NCBI RefSeq assembly: GCF_025698545.1
Contig: NC_068572.1
Location: forward strand, 1,488,001 to 1,552,000
Reading direction: 5' to 3'
Length of the DNA: 64,000 bases
Origin: Gossypium raimondii
Lineage: Eukaryota > Streptophyta > Magnoliopsida > Malvales > Malvaceae
Shown: piece after piece, positions 1 through 11,100 of the stretch
Layout: the number at the start of each line of letters is the position of its first letter
How positions within the stretch are numbered: position 1 is the stretch's first letter
Notes under the pieces: model-generated
The model's input: the letters and a program-made list of their open reading frames with translations, nothing else
The model's database searches: none
Told to the model about the DNA's origin: nothing
Position numbers and translations under genes: made by a program

Positions 1-588
1 TTGGACACAACCATAATTTACAAAATTGAAATCTTATGTTATAAAATTAGACAATGTGATCTAACTTTTGAATTGATATTAAAATGAATAAATGTGTATA
101 TATATGTAAGTTGCAAAGACTTTTTGAAAACGTTTCAGGTTCAAGACAATTTTTGTTCGGGTCATTCAAGTTTGAGGTTTAACTTTTTGGATCAGTCATT
201 ACAAGTTCAAATCATTTCGGATTTTAGTTACCACAGGTTCAAATACGTTCAAGTTATTTGTTTAAGTTATTTTAAGTTCGAGTTCGAATCAGTTTATGTT
301 TATGTTAATTTAGGTTCTGATTCAAAAATTATATAAATTATAATATCATTCGAATTCAAAATTTTACTCTATTATATGAAAAGATAATATATTTTGAAAT
401 ATTAATCCATGTGTCGTAACGAGTATGAATTACATATATTTTATCAAATAAAATGTTTGAGTTATGAGCGGCTACCAAATAAGTCTGGTTCACAAAGTCG
501 GGAGCATCGTGGTTGATGGACTAAATTGCAAATTGCAAAGATAATTATGAAGTTATTTTGCTAGTTCAAAAATTTCTATAAACTCAAG

Positions 589-626
<38 letters not shown>

Positions 627-1190
627 TATAAATTAATTTAAAACTTAAATCAAAAGAAAATATTTTAAAATTTATTTTAACCCAGTGTCCTTGTAATTTG
701 AGAAAATGCTTTTATTTGATATTTTCAACCCCATCAAATAATAACTATTAAATTCATTCAGTTAAGTTGTATTATTTTCAAAATTTAATGCGAAAAATTC
801 AGTTAATAGATTAATTATTATTATTTGTATCAACTGAAAATTCAAATTTCAAGAGTATACAAATTTAGAATGATTCAATTGGAGAATATAAACTAAAACT
901 ACAATTGTACACATAGCACGAGACCATCAATTGGATTTAACTGAATAAATATAACAACTATTGTTTGAGTCAAGATTAAAATTTAAAATTAAAAATATAA
1001 AAGCTAAAATTAATCAAATGAAAATACAATTATTAAATTCACAATTTTATAAAGTATAGGAATTAATAATAAAATTTAACCTAAATTAAATAAACTATAA
1101 AAAAAAGAAAAAACTTTTAAAAATAATTTTATCTTTAAGCTATTTTGAATTAAATAAAGGAATATTATAGTTTCTCAAAAAAAAAAAAAC
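1..1190. other. AT-rich intergenic DNA
   Basis: No gene is visible here. The stretch is AT-rich and holds a TA dinucleotide run at about 590-620. The short open frame near the start (94-336) has no recognisable domain and looks like chance. Confidence 0.6.
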
Positions 1191-1214
1191 ATATTTTAAA
1201 AATCAAGATAAAAT

Positions 1215-1310
1215 TATGCGGCGTCATCCAAGCCCAAACAAAAAGCCCAATCAAAAGATAAGAATAGGGTTCTCTGATTTAAAATTAGGGTTTTCCTTCT
1301 CCCTATATAA
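1215..1310 (+). promoter_or_regulatory. Promoter of snoRNA cluster (site II, telo-box, TATA)
   Basis: Two copies of AGCCCA (reverse of the site II TGGGCT core) lie at 1231-1236 and 1244-1249. A telo-box ATTAGGGTTT lies at 1285-1294, and a TATA box TATATAA at 1304-1310. Site II plus telo-box plus TATA is the known promoter style of plant ribosomal-protein and snoRNA genes. The arrangement is repeated in degenerate form near 18560-18601. The RNA candidates begin about 150-360 bases downstream, which fits a polycistronic snoRNA precursor made by Pol II (inference). Confidence 0.6.
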
Positions 1311-1454
1311 CGCTTATACTCTGGTCATACCTCAACAATTCTTTGAGGGCTCAGCGCCTTGAACAGCTTCTCTCTTCATTTTCGTAATTTTTTTCTTTAT
1401 TTCAGCCCAAGAATTATACAAAAAGAAAAAACAAATTTCTTGAATAGATTTGTG

Positions 1455-1622
1455 ATGAAAGGCCTAATAATTGCAATCCTTTGATCTTTGTAAATGGGAA
1501 TGGATCAAAGGATCTATCGTTAGGCCAAAGCGATGGCGTTTAGTATACGCAGCTTTCCTCTGTGTATACTCTCCCTTTAGCTCCGATTATTCTTCTTCCT
1601 TTGGGGTTTATCGGTGACAAGG
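1455..1622 (+). ncRNA. Possible H/ACA-type RNA (paired hairpins)
   Basis: A strong hairpin spans 1461-1526. Its outer stem is GGCCTAA/TTAGGCC and its inner stem is ATCCTTTGATC/GATCAAAGGAT, separated by a two-sided internal loop like an H/ACA pseudouridylation pocket. A second hairpin pairs AGTATACGCAG (1542-1552) with CTGTGTATACT (1560-1570). Further on, CCGAT/ATCGG frames a third stem followed by ACA three bases before AGG (about 1615-1622). The hinge (AAAGCGA) does not exactly match the H-box ANANNA and I could not name a pseudouridine target. The tail around the ACA is conserved in the decayed copy near 18770. It could instead be a 5' leader of the snoRNA precursor with chance folding. Confidence 0.3.
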
Positions 1623-1666
1623 TAGATACATCTTTTTTATTTTTAAAAAAAATGGAGGAAAAAGAA

Positions 1667-1747
1667 AAGGAGGATGATGAAAACAATCAGACGGATTCCC
1701 ATTGATTTTTTTTCTATGAGAACATAACCAGCTACTTCTGACTCTTT
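1667..1747 (+). ncRNA. Box C/D snoRNA, 25S rRNA guide (U80/snR60-like)
   Basis: Box C ATGATGA is at 1674-1680 and box D CTGA at 1738-1741. The flanks can form a short terminal stem (AAGGAG with CTCTTT, one bulge). Directly upstream of box D the 11 bases AACCAGCTACT are complementary to the conserved 25S/28S segment AGUAGCUGGUU. By the box D plus 5 rule the target is the A in GUAGC. From memory this is the site methylated in yeast by snR60 (Am817, U80 in animals), so it is probably a homologue. The decayed copy at about 18819-18850 keeps the guide and box D but has lost box C. No second guide at a D' box was identified. It would act in the nucleolus in 2'-O-methylation of 25S rRNA. Confidence 0.75.
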
Positions 1748-1820
1748 GAATTTTTCCTCAAATTTTATTCTATTTTTTTGGTGAAAAATATGGTTTTATT
1801 AAATAAAAAAAATACAGTAT

Positions 1821-1907
1821 GGCCTGTGATGTAAGAAAATATTTGCTACTCTTGATAGTGGTTTAAACCATTATCTGATGATTATTTCCACCAAGATCTC
1901 TGAGGCC
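1821..1907 (+). ncRNA. Box C/D snoRNA with two 25S rRNA guides
   Basis: The terminal stem is GGCC (1821-1824) with GGCC (1904-1907). Box C is GTGATGT (1826-1832, last base off consensus), a D'-like TTGA lies at 1852-1855, box C' TGATGA at 1876-1881 and box D CTGA at 1900-1903. Two antisense elements fit neighbouring 25S segments: AATATTTGCTACT (1838-1850) pairs with AGUAGCAAAUAUU over 13 bases, and CCACCAAGATCT (1888-1899) pairs with AGAUCUUGGUGG over 12 bases. By rule the targets are an A and a C about ten bases apart; the first lies in the region served by yeast snR61 (from memory). A short palindrome TGGTTTAAACCA joins the halves. The copy near 18893-18970 keeps both guides but has damaged C, C' and D boxes. 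Confidence 0.75.
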
Positions 1908-1909
1908 TT

Positions 1910-2394
1910 TTTTTCAATTAATTTTGTTTATTATAGTTGAAATAATTTTTTAATTTTTAATATGGTTTTTGTCGTGTGAAATTAATTTTTATTAGATGAT
2001 TTGATAATGAAAATGTAATGATGAAATTGAGATAAATTGAATTATTTATTAAATAATTTATATTTTTCTAACAGGTTCCATAAACCCTAAATATTTAAAT
2101 AGGGTTCAACACTTCAATGGTATCTTTAATCCTTGGAAATTATATTAGATTTTTATTATATATTTTAGGGTTTATAATTAATTTTTCAATAATGAAGAAA
2201 GTAGTAGATGTGAAGTGATGTAAAATAAATCAAATTTGATACCTAAGTATTCGGTTTGGTAATTCTTACCAGTTTTGCTTTCGCTTTTGGTAAATCAAAA
2301 AGTAATTTCTAACATTGCTAGAGAGGAAATTAGAAAAACCATGAACTCTAATGGTAGATGCTGCAAATTCCATTCCCAATAATCATATTTTGAT
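1910..2394. other. AT-rich spacer downstream of snoRNAs
   Basis: No gene is seen. Single C-box-like strings occur near 2020 and 2215, but no matching box D with an rRNA-complementary guide was found. Confidence 0.5.
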
Positions 2395-3944
2395 TAGGGA
2401 TGTCTATTAGGCGGGTGGGTGTGGGGTGCTTCCTCTGCATCCATCTTTGACAAGAATTTTTATCCCCATTTTGTCCTATGATTCCTTGTGGATACAAAAC
2501 CTAAAACCATTTTTGCCTCGCGCCTTGCAAAAATAAATCCGTTTGTTTCACCACTTACGTTGGTACCTTGGGCCACCTAATCTTCGGTGGAGATTCTTTG
2601 TTATGCTTGTTTGGCGACTAGAGGTGTGTATTGGTTGGACTCAATTAAAAATGTAGGCTTGTTAGGTTGAGTTTGGCCTGAAAAATAGGTTTTAAAATTT
2701 TGAATATTAAAATTTAGATTTGACTCTGTCTTTTTATATTAATTTTTGTATAATTTTAAAATATATATAACTTAATAAGTAAATATTTTTAAAATAATAA
2801 TAAAATTAATAAATGTTTTTAAAATAAAAATAAAATTAATAATAAAATAAATTTTATAGAATATTTAAATAATATCAACAAAATGATAATATAATAGTAA
2901 AATAGTAATAAAATAGAGAAAAATAACAATAAAATTATATTAAAAAGTAAATTGCTTTAAGTCTTGGTTGAGTTTGGCTTGAAAAATAGGTTTTAAAATT
3001 TTGTTTGGATAAAAATATTAAAATATTAAAATTTGGATTTGATTTGGTCTGTCTATATTAATTTTGTATAAATTTAAAAATATATAATACATTAAAATAA
3101 ATATTTTTCAAAAATTGAAAATAAATTTTAAAAATATATAACTTAACAAGTAAATATTTTTAAAATAATAATAAAATTAATAAATATCTTTAAAATAATA
3201 ATAAAATTAATAATAAAATAAATTTTATAGAATATTTAAATAATATCAACAAAATGATAATATAATAGTAAAATAGTAATAAAATTATATTAAAAACTAA
3301 ATTGCTTTAGTGAATTTAGGTTGAGCTTAAAATGTCTTATCAGAGATTTTAAAATGTTTATTTTGTTTAGATTCTCTTACATTTTGGTTGGGCATTGAGC
3401 TGGGCCAGGTAGCCTGACTCATGAGCAGGTCTATTTGTGGTTCACTTTATATAATATATTTTTAAGTAACAGTTAAATAAATATAAATCATATTTTAATT
3501 AAAAAGCTTAAAATTTTAATTTTTAGACTCCCATTATGATATTATTTTAATTGTCACTGTTTAAAAAAATTGTTTTGGGAGAAAATAAAATAAAATTCTT
3601 ACATAATATCTATATGCAAATAATATTTTAAATAAATTATAAATGTCTTCAAATGCAACATAAGTGTAAAAATTAAATATTATTAAATTAATAAAATAAT
3701 ATTAAGATAATTATTAAATTAAAATTTTATAAATGCTTATTTTATAAATATGTTTATTATATTATGCAGAGTGGGTGGGAATGTGACGGGTATAAGGTCA
3801 TAGTTATGCTTGTCCTATCACCCACGGTAGGTTTAATTTTTGTTTCCATCCTTGCCCTATTACCTTCGAAACTTGTAACCATTTTCGCCAATTGGGTGCA
3901 AAGTGGGGCAAGGCCCTATGAAACTTGTGCCATTGACATCTTTA
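2395..3944. mobile_element. Non-autonomous hAT-type DNA transposon
   Basis: The ends are TAGGGATGTCTATTAGG at the left and the inverse of TAAAGATGTCAATGGC at the right, the TAGGGRTGTC style of hAT termini. They are flanked by 8-bp repeats ATTTTGAT (2387-2394) and ATTTTGAC (3945-3952), seven of eight identical. No transposase is present. A second repeat (2619-3433) is nested inside. The 80-residue open frame at 3764-4006 lies across the right end and shows no protein family. Confidence 0.6.
2619..3433 (+). repeat. Copy of the window's dispersed hAT-derived repeat, internally duplicated
   Basis: The left end is TAGAGGTGTGTATTGG and the right end inverts to TAGACCTGCTCATGAG. The interior contains two similar units of roughly 300 bases (about 2655-2950 and 2965-3300) sharing the phrase GGCTTGAAAAATAGG. 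This is one of about nine copies of a family that recurs through the window. The flanking 8-mers do not match well, so its target duplication has decayed or its ends are misplaced. Confidence 0.55.
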
Positions 3945-3952
3945 ATTTTGAC

Positions 3953-4870
3953 TGTGCCTCAAATATCTTAATTTTATTTAAATTGTTATATAATTGTAAG
4001 CAATGATAATATCATTATTTTCATTACTAATTCAAAATTATGAGATTTTCACCACTTATGATTTCTTGTGGGCTATAAATAGATACACTTAAATGCATGT
4101 AAATTAAAATTTTAACTTTTAACCTTTACATTATCGAGAGAGAACATGTGAAAGATAATATTAAAAATATTAAAAATATTAAAAATATTCAGATCAAAGA
4201 GTTTAATTAACTATTGTTGGTTGAGCACTACCCTTTTGTGAAAGATAATGATTTAGGGACAACAAAGTTGGGTGAAGTGAAGCTGCTGTGAAAGTCACAA
4301 TTTATAAAGGAGCTGATTAAATATTTGTTAGTTATAAACCAATTTTCTTTAGATCATGAAAAGGAGTAGGGTTACACTTTAATATTATGTAAGTGGTTAA
4401 ATATAAGTGAGAAAGTATTATGAATTGAATTATATTTGATGGTAATGAATGTCGATAATTTAATTGTTTTGAGTATGGTATATGATAATGGTACGAAATT
4501 TTGAGATGTGAACATGTAGATGATGTATAAATGGAACATTGGTTACTCTAATTGTTCGAAAAGAGTCGGATATAGTTGACATGACATAGGATTAGATTGG
4601 GTACGAGTTGATACTTTGATTATGTTCCAATGATGCACTAAGTGCCAATATAATATGATAGCGTTGATGCTTATATTACTTTGGTTATATTTTGATGATA
4701 CACTGATGTGCCAGATTGGTGTGTTGTCACGTTTTGGGCTTTATGGTTTAATCGAAAATGAGCCTATCATGAAGTAATTAATTAGGATGTGAATGTGCTA
4801 GTTACGTTTGTAAAATCTTACATGCAAGAGGTAAATAGTTTGGAACATGTATTGCCACAATTGCAATAGA
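3953..4870. other. Intergenic, nothing identified
   Basis: AT-rich DNA with a trimer-like repeat (TATTAAAAA) near 4160. No gene or bounded element recognised. Confidence 0.4.
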
Positions 4871-4879
4871 CATATAACA

Positions 4880-5590
4880 TCATTTGGGAACTGCCAACAG
4901 GGGATTTAATGAAAGTAAATTTCGATGTTGCTTATAACCAGATAACAAAGAAGACAATAGTTGGTATAGCAGTCAGGAATAAGGAGTCGTTATTGATGGC
5001 AGCGGGGACTCACCCGTATGTGTGGCAAACTGTTGTGTTTTCACCATATAAGAAATAGAAGACCAATAGAACAGTAATTATGGAAGAAATAATAGACTGG
5101 TATTTGATAGAATTTGAACGATTACAAGGAAAATTTGCAGGAAATAGGAGATGAGAGAAGAAAGTTACAGACTTAGGGATGAGAAGAGAGCAGAAACATA
5201 TTGCTGAAATCTGGTATTTTTCTTCCTTAAAAAAAGGTAGCTGCATGAGGGAAGTGTGAGCCGTTATTCCCTTCCACGTGCAACCAGCTGAGGTGTCACT
5301 TGACAAAATCTTTCAGCCATTTGGGAGCCATTCTGGGCCGAGTGCTTCCTCTAGGAGCCTGTGTATTGGTTATTCCAGTAGTCTGCTGCTGCATTGGTGG
5401 GTCGTTCATAACACAAACTCAACGGCGGAAGAGGCAAGGGCGTGTCTTAGTGCCGTAGTTTTGGCAGAGAAGTTAGGTTTTCGGGAAGTAATTGTTGAGG
5501 GGGATGCGTTGACTGTTATTAAGAAATTTCGATTGGAAAGGGATGTGATTCAAGGAAGAATTCGAATCCAGTAGTCGGAACGAGGACTAT
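4880..5590 (+). pseudogene. LINE-type RNase H domain, N-terminal and middle part (broken)
   Basis: The frame around 4886-5033 reads IIWELPTGDLMKVNFD followed by GIAVRNKESLL, the start of a plant RVT_3/RNase H domain with its first catalytic Asp. After about 240 non-homologous bases, 5395-5570 reads NSTAEEARACLSAV then FREVIVEGDALTVIKKF, carrying the catalytic Glu and second Asp regions. Plant LINEs carry such a domain at the end of their reverse-transcriptase ORF. No reverse transcriptase is seen upstream. The segment is frameshifted and interrupted and cannot make a working enzyme. The matching C-terminal piece lies at 7545-7725. Confidence 0.6.
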
Positions 5591-5759
5591 GTACAAGGAT
5601 ATGGAAGATTTTCTTTTCAAGATGCTAGGAGAGGAATTTCGATTGGAAAGGGATGCGATTCAAGTTCTCAGTAAACCTTCATACGAAATCATATATCATT
5701 GTTAATTGAATTTTAAGTCAATATTACATTTGTTTAACTGCTAATCAAGTTTTATTTTT

Positions 5760-7040
5760 CAATATGCAGATAGATGTGGATACAACATGCAAAAGGTATG
5801 GAACTATGAACAATGTCCTCGTTTTAGAGGATCTTAAAAGTTCGTATTAAACAGATATGCAATTACTAAGCTTTGTTAGTGCAATTTATCGTGCATTATT
5901 TGGGCAAATTAAGTTTCTATTGTTATTTTATTTTTGTTCATTAGCCTTTTAATGGTGGTTTACATTGCGAAATATGATAATCCTGAAGGTTTTCTTAACG
6001 GTTGTGAATGACATTTCTCCATTTACTATGGTATGTTTGAACTTGTTAGAACTGACGGATATTCCTTTCCTCTCTCTTGTCTTATAAGAGCATGGAGAAG
6101 CTTCTTGACCGGTCGATGTTTACTTTATATGTGAATTTTAGTTTACCTTGTTTCGATGTTCACTTGCATATGAAGATGAAGAAGAAGAATAAGACAGTTT
6201 CCAGTTTCTTCGAAGATTCGTGAAGGAATATAGGGCTACAATGAAGGAATATTATAAAGCTACAAGTCTTGAGTTTTCAAAATGTCAGTCCTTTGTATCT
6301 GCACAATGCCACTTTTCTCAAATGTCCGATGTTGTTTATACGATATCAATCCCTTTTATATTCTTAACTTCTATATGTTCTTTGTCAGGTTGTTGATGCT
6401 TTGTTTAAGGGGGATCAAGATCAAGCAAACAAAATTCTCGAACAGGTAACATATATGCATGTTTCATAGATACTCTTTGCTTCCAAAAGGATCGAGATAC
6501 AAGTTAAATTAGCCTATTTTTCCTAGGAACTTACGGATAAAGTGGATAAAGAGTAGTAAACTGAGTGAAAGGAAGTTTTTCCAATGCTAAGCTTTGGTGT
6601 TAGGTGTTCAACTTTGTTAGCAATGCATATCTAGCTGTAGGAGGTTTGTTTTTTAATTTAAACTTAAAAATATGAGTTTCGATAGGCATTCAGTGTTAGG
6701 TAATTGGGTGCTAATATATAAGTTAAATGGCTCTAATAAAGGATTTTGGTGTGGCATGGACAAACTTTTCAAGAAAAGGCTCACCAAGCAGATGAAGAAT
6801 CCAATTACAAGAGTTTTGAAACTCGGTTAGCTTCTTGTTCTTCGACCATGTTTGCAGAAGAACCTTGTTGGTTCTTTCATTCGCTCTCACTCTCTATTAT
6901 CGTTTTCTCGATTGTATTTTTCAGGAACACCGAGATAGAAGAAGAAATGTTGCTCGAGTTGCACGATCATGACATAAGGGACGCAATCCAACTTTTGAAG
7001 TATCACTTATCTTTACTAGCCAGCATCCTATGTAACTTTT
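5760..7040 (+). pseudogene. SMR-domain protein gene fragment with exon-like pieces
   Basis: Exon-like pieces separated by intron-like DNA resemble the N-terminal part of plant SMR-domain proteins (At5g58720 type). About 6211-6288 reads KEYRATMKEYYKAT. The piece 6389-6445 (VVDALFKGDQDQANKILEQ) has a CAG acceptor before it and a CAG|GTAAC donor after it. About 6755-6825 reads FQEKAHQADEES and ends at CG|GTTAG. The piece from 6925 reads EEEMLLELHDHDIRDAIQLL, the start of the SMR fold, and stops making sense at about 7040. The remaining SMR domain is absent, and the acceptor before the third piece is degraded. It is therefore a truncated, unprocessed gene copy, not a retrocopy. Family assignment is from remembered motifs. 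Confidence 0.5.
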
Positions 7041-7329
7041 TGATGCTGTAAAATTTAACATATAGATTATGACGTATAAGTTGATGACATCATGTCACTT
7101 TTTGTTAATGTACGAAATTATGTTTGGATATAAAATATAATTCTCAAATTATTTATTACTTCTAATCTTTTACTTTTTAGTTCAGAGGATAATTAAATTA
7201 TTTGTTTCGCTAATAATATTCTAGCACATTAGATATGCATTGCACTTTAAAAATAATAATGTGAGTTGTATATTATATTAAAATATAATTAAATTTTGTT
7301 GAGAGTACTTCGATCATTTAAACTTTTTT

Positions 7330-7485
7330 TACTTATACTATTACAACATCTATTCCATTTAACCAAACATAAGAATTTTATTACAGCTCTATTCTATTTC
7401 ATTCAACCAAACAATTGAATTACTGATTACAGCTCTATTCAATTAGAACCCTATTCCATTACAGTGAACCAAACGTACCCTAAGG
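7330..7485. mobile_element. Tourist-like MITE fragment
   Basis: The right end inverts to GGGTACGTTTGGTTCACTG, the style of PIF/Harbinger-derived Tourist MITEs. Inside, phrases such as CATTCAACCAAACA and TACAGCTCTATTC repeat. The left end is not clear, so bounds are approximate. Confidence 0.4.
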
Positions 7486-7544
7486 GCCCCTAAGAAAGAT
7501 AAGTCGACCATTAACGTCTTGATAAAGTAAGTTAGGATAAGGGC

Positions 7545-7725
7545 TAATAATTTTCAGTCAATAGAGTTTAGGTTTGTACCCCACCAAGGGAATCATATGG
7601 CGCACACACTAGCAAAGGAGGGAAGGAGGTTCGACGAGCCTCGTGTTTGGGCAGAGGAAGCTCTGAGGTAGGTGGAAGTAGCGGTAGGAGGGATCAGAAG
7701 GCCATGCAAGTTCGGGACTGAGGTG
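7545..7725 (+). pseudogene. LINE-type RNase H domain, C-terminal piece (broken)
   Basis: One frame reads FVPHQGNHMAHTLAKEGRRF followed by EPRVWAEEAL. N..AH.LA.EGRR is the last conserved block of plant RNase H (RVT_3) domains. It continues the domain begun at 4880-5590, with about 1.95 kb of other DNA (including the SMR gene fragment) between them. Either the element was interrupted or the pieces were rearranged. Confidence 0.55.
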
Positions 7726-7729
7726 GGTT

Positions 7730-8132
7730 TTTTGACGCTAGAGAAATGGTTCATCTTTGGGACTCTGAGGCGGCTAGATTAGCAAGAGCACGATAATCGT
7801 TGAGATGCCATCGTCGGTGAGGATGGGGAGAGAGATGCTACTCGTTTTTTCAAACTGGTGGTGATTGTTTGTAGATTTAGTGGGGAGCCGTTTCATATAA
7901 TTTATGACACCGATATGCTTGACCAATGGGTTGCTTCGGTGGGTAGGTGTAATTATTTATTTAAAAAAAATTGTAATAATTACCACGACAACTTTACCCT
8001 TAAATAGATTACATAAAAATATAACCCCAAAACTCACTTTACTTTTAACCATATTACATTCTTGATTGTTGCTCTTTGACACCTGTTTTCACTGCTTCAC
8101 CGGTTTGTCTCTTAGGGAACAGCGGATTCCAT
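7730..8132. other. Spacer downstream of CFM3 gene
   Basis: No further gene is seen; it contains the likely 3' untranslated region of the minus-strand CFM3 gene. Confidence 0.4.
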
Positions 8133-11100
8133 TCAAGACTCCTGGTGTTGGTTATGGAAAGGGAAATTTGTTTCTAAATGAAGATCATCATTTTCTTCTT
8201 CTCCATCATTTTCACCGTCATATGTCCCAAGATATGCCTCATCTCCTTCCTCCTGTAAACCGCAGAATATTTTTTTTGTAAGAAAAACAAAGCATTAGAT
8301 CGACTATCTTACATCAATATACAGCAGCAGAAGAAGGCAGAGAGAGAGAAAAAAAAAAAATTAAAGACCTCGGTGTCATCATCATCATCACTAGGATAGG
8401 AAGAATCTAATCTGTCGTAGAATTCCTCGTCTCCTCGGGCATCCATACTGTGCATTTGATCCTATCAAAGCGCATGCAAGGTTAATGCATATGTATTCAT
8501 GGTCACACTACTGAACCAAAGAAGAGAAAAAGCTAATATGCTACATAAGAAAACATACTATTTCAGATCTTAGTTTCTCCACTTTAGCCTGCAGAGCTGA
8601 AATATGCTTTACAAGAGCCTGTTGACAGAATGAGTCCCTTTTACAGGTGTCTGCAAATTTAGAAGGTAAAGGTGGAATATCAAAAGCGTAAGGAACATGG
8701 TACCTCGCGTCTTTGAAGCTCAATTGAACGTGCCAAAGCCCTCCTCTTCGTTAAAAGATTCTTTGGCCTTATTGTAGAAGGTCGCTCATAATCCTTTCCT
8801 CGGTAAACAATTATGGCATATCCTTTGGAGATTTTATCAACTGAAACCAAAACTCCACCACTTTCAGCTTCGAGTGCTATTGCAACCTTTTTTACCTGAT
8901 CAAAATTTTTAGCCTTCATGATGATCTTTACCAATTCCCTGTATTTCCAGTGCAAGTGCATGTTTTCTATAGTACCATCGAAAACTCCACGTCTACCTGA
9001 AGCAAAAAATTCAATTCCCATAAGAATCTTAAATTCTAAACAGGAAGACTATGAAACAGTGATAAATGTAGCTGAATGAGAGATACCAAGAAGTAAGAAA
9101 GCTTTCATCCTTAACCCGAGCTTGCGAAACATAAACCTTTCCTCATCAGTTATACTTTCTGGATCTGCCTGCCGGTCAGCTGGTTTTAAATAATCCTCAA
9201 CCTTAGATAAAGCTCGTTCAGCTTTCAATAGCTTTCGCTCAGCCTGAAAGGCAAATATTCTTCATTCAAACCTATTTACCATTTAAATATACAAATTACA
9301 AGTAATGGTAGTACTCAAGAGTATAAATCTAAGAAAAAATGCACCAAAACATAGTGACTGAAGATTCAAGGAACTCACAAAAGCCAGGTTCTTTTCAAGT
9401 TTCCTGACTAGGTTCGCATGCCTCAAGATTTCTGCTTCCTTCAACACTTTTTCCTTATGATGATCATCCAACCTCTTTCCCCATCTAGCATCTGCATCCA
9501 AAGTTTCTCCGAGGGTACCTGCAGCTCCTGATTGCTCAGCTACTTCAGTGCTTTGTGCAAACAAAGCTGACGCTCTTAACCGTGCCTGCTCCTCCACATC
9601 TTGCAGGGACTTGGCCAATCTTTCCCTTTCCAATAATGCTTCAGCAACATCTGCAGACAAAAAGTTCTTTCCCCTGTAGAAGACCAAGAAGTCTTTGTTT
9701 CTAGAGAGAAGAATGCCCCCTGTCAATTTCTGAAGCCAATCAAAAGAAGTGCATTATCAACTGTTCAATCTGGTATTATCAGAATCCAAATAGTTGAACA
9801 AAACATATTTATGAAAACTGATATAAATGCCAGTAAATGTCCATATCACCATGGATTAATACCAGGATTTGTTTTCTTCTCAAAATATTTAAACAAATAC
9901 TGTATTACTTATTCAGCCTCAGGCAAGTGTATCACTTATATATTCTTATATCAAATAATGATAGCCAAAACAGAAGAAATTAGGAAGTTCGATAAAGTTG
10001 TAAAGTACAATTTGAATTGTCATGCTTATTTCATATTTAAAACTGATTTTATTCCTCATGGCTCCAATGGAAGGACTTCAAAAACCAGACTCCTAACAAC
10101 AGAAGGCAAGTTCACAGGATAGCTAGACAAGGTCCACTAACATATCCCCATTAGGCAGAATGGCTTCAACACATGCTGCGTGCTTGAAAAGAAAACAAAA
10201 TAAACTCATGTATCATTATTTTGGGCATGATTAAGCACATATTCCAATAAATATACAAAAAGCAAAGATGCTTTCCCTAAAATGTTCAATGCTCAGGGGA
10301 CATAGACAAACCACAAAGAAATAGGATAGGGAAATGCTTTAGCAAATGAAGTTTAATTACCTTGAGATCTTCAGCCATTCTCTCACTAGTAGTCAGTTGT
10401 ACTCCTCGTTTAAGTGCAATCTTTGCAATAGAACTTTTTTCCCACAATTTAGTCATGGCCACCGCCAGACCTTGGAGTTGCCTACTTCTACCTGTGAGAT
10501 GTATACTTCATTAGACATTCAAAAGACCTATATTTAGATCACACGCAGTGACCCAATAAATGTAGCATACCTATAGCAAAATGTGGAGGAAGAACTCTGG
10601 CAAGTCTCCTCAAAGACGTTGCTTCCTTTACCCCAAGAGAAGATCTTACTCCATAAGGAAGTACTCTAAACGGAGGCTGATATCCGGGAACTATTCCAGG
10701 AAGCAAATCAGCATCAACTGGTAACGGGTCACATCCTGGCCAATCTGCATACCTGGGACCTAGGCCCTCTAACAGCTTGTCTACTTCATCCTCATACTTT
10801 ATTTCTGGCAATGGCTCTGTATTTTTATGCTCCTCAGTAGCAGTTTCAGAGTTACTTTGAGGTGGAGCCACATCTTTATGAGGCACCAAGCCGGATGGAT
10901 CCTCAGTTTTATCAGACACCAGGGGTGATGAATATGTAGACATCTCATTTCTCTTATATATTTGTTTGTTCAGGTGCACTGAAGGAACCTCATAACTCAC
11001 CCCTCTATATAAAGAAATGGAAGTCCCGGACCTCCAAATTACCAATCCTCCAGTTTTTCTCTGTACAAATGAGAACAAAAAAGCCAAATTAGAAAACAAT

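Noticed and set aside
1800-1910. Second snoRNA first read as a 5' leader intron of a lost protein gene
   Set aside because: The C, D', C' and D box order and two matches to adjacent 25S segments explain the conservation better.
2010-2230. Further C-box-like strings downstream of the snoRNAs
   Set aside because: No box D with an rRNA-complementary guide at a suitable distance could be found.
3764-4006. 80-residue open frame with membrane-like stretches
   Set aside because: It crosses the right end of a hAT-type element and has no family resemblance; hydrophobicity follows from T-rich DNA.
4140-4200. Short regular repeats, considered as a CRISPR-like array
   Set aside because: The unit is about nine AT-only bases with no spacers; a plant nuclear context also argues against CRISPR.
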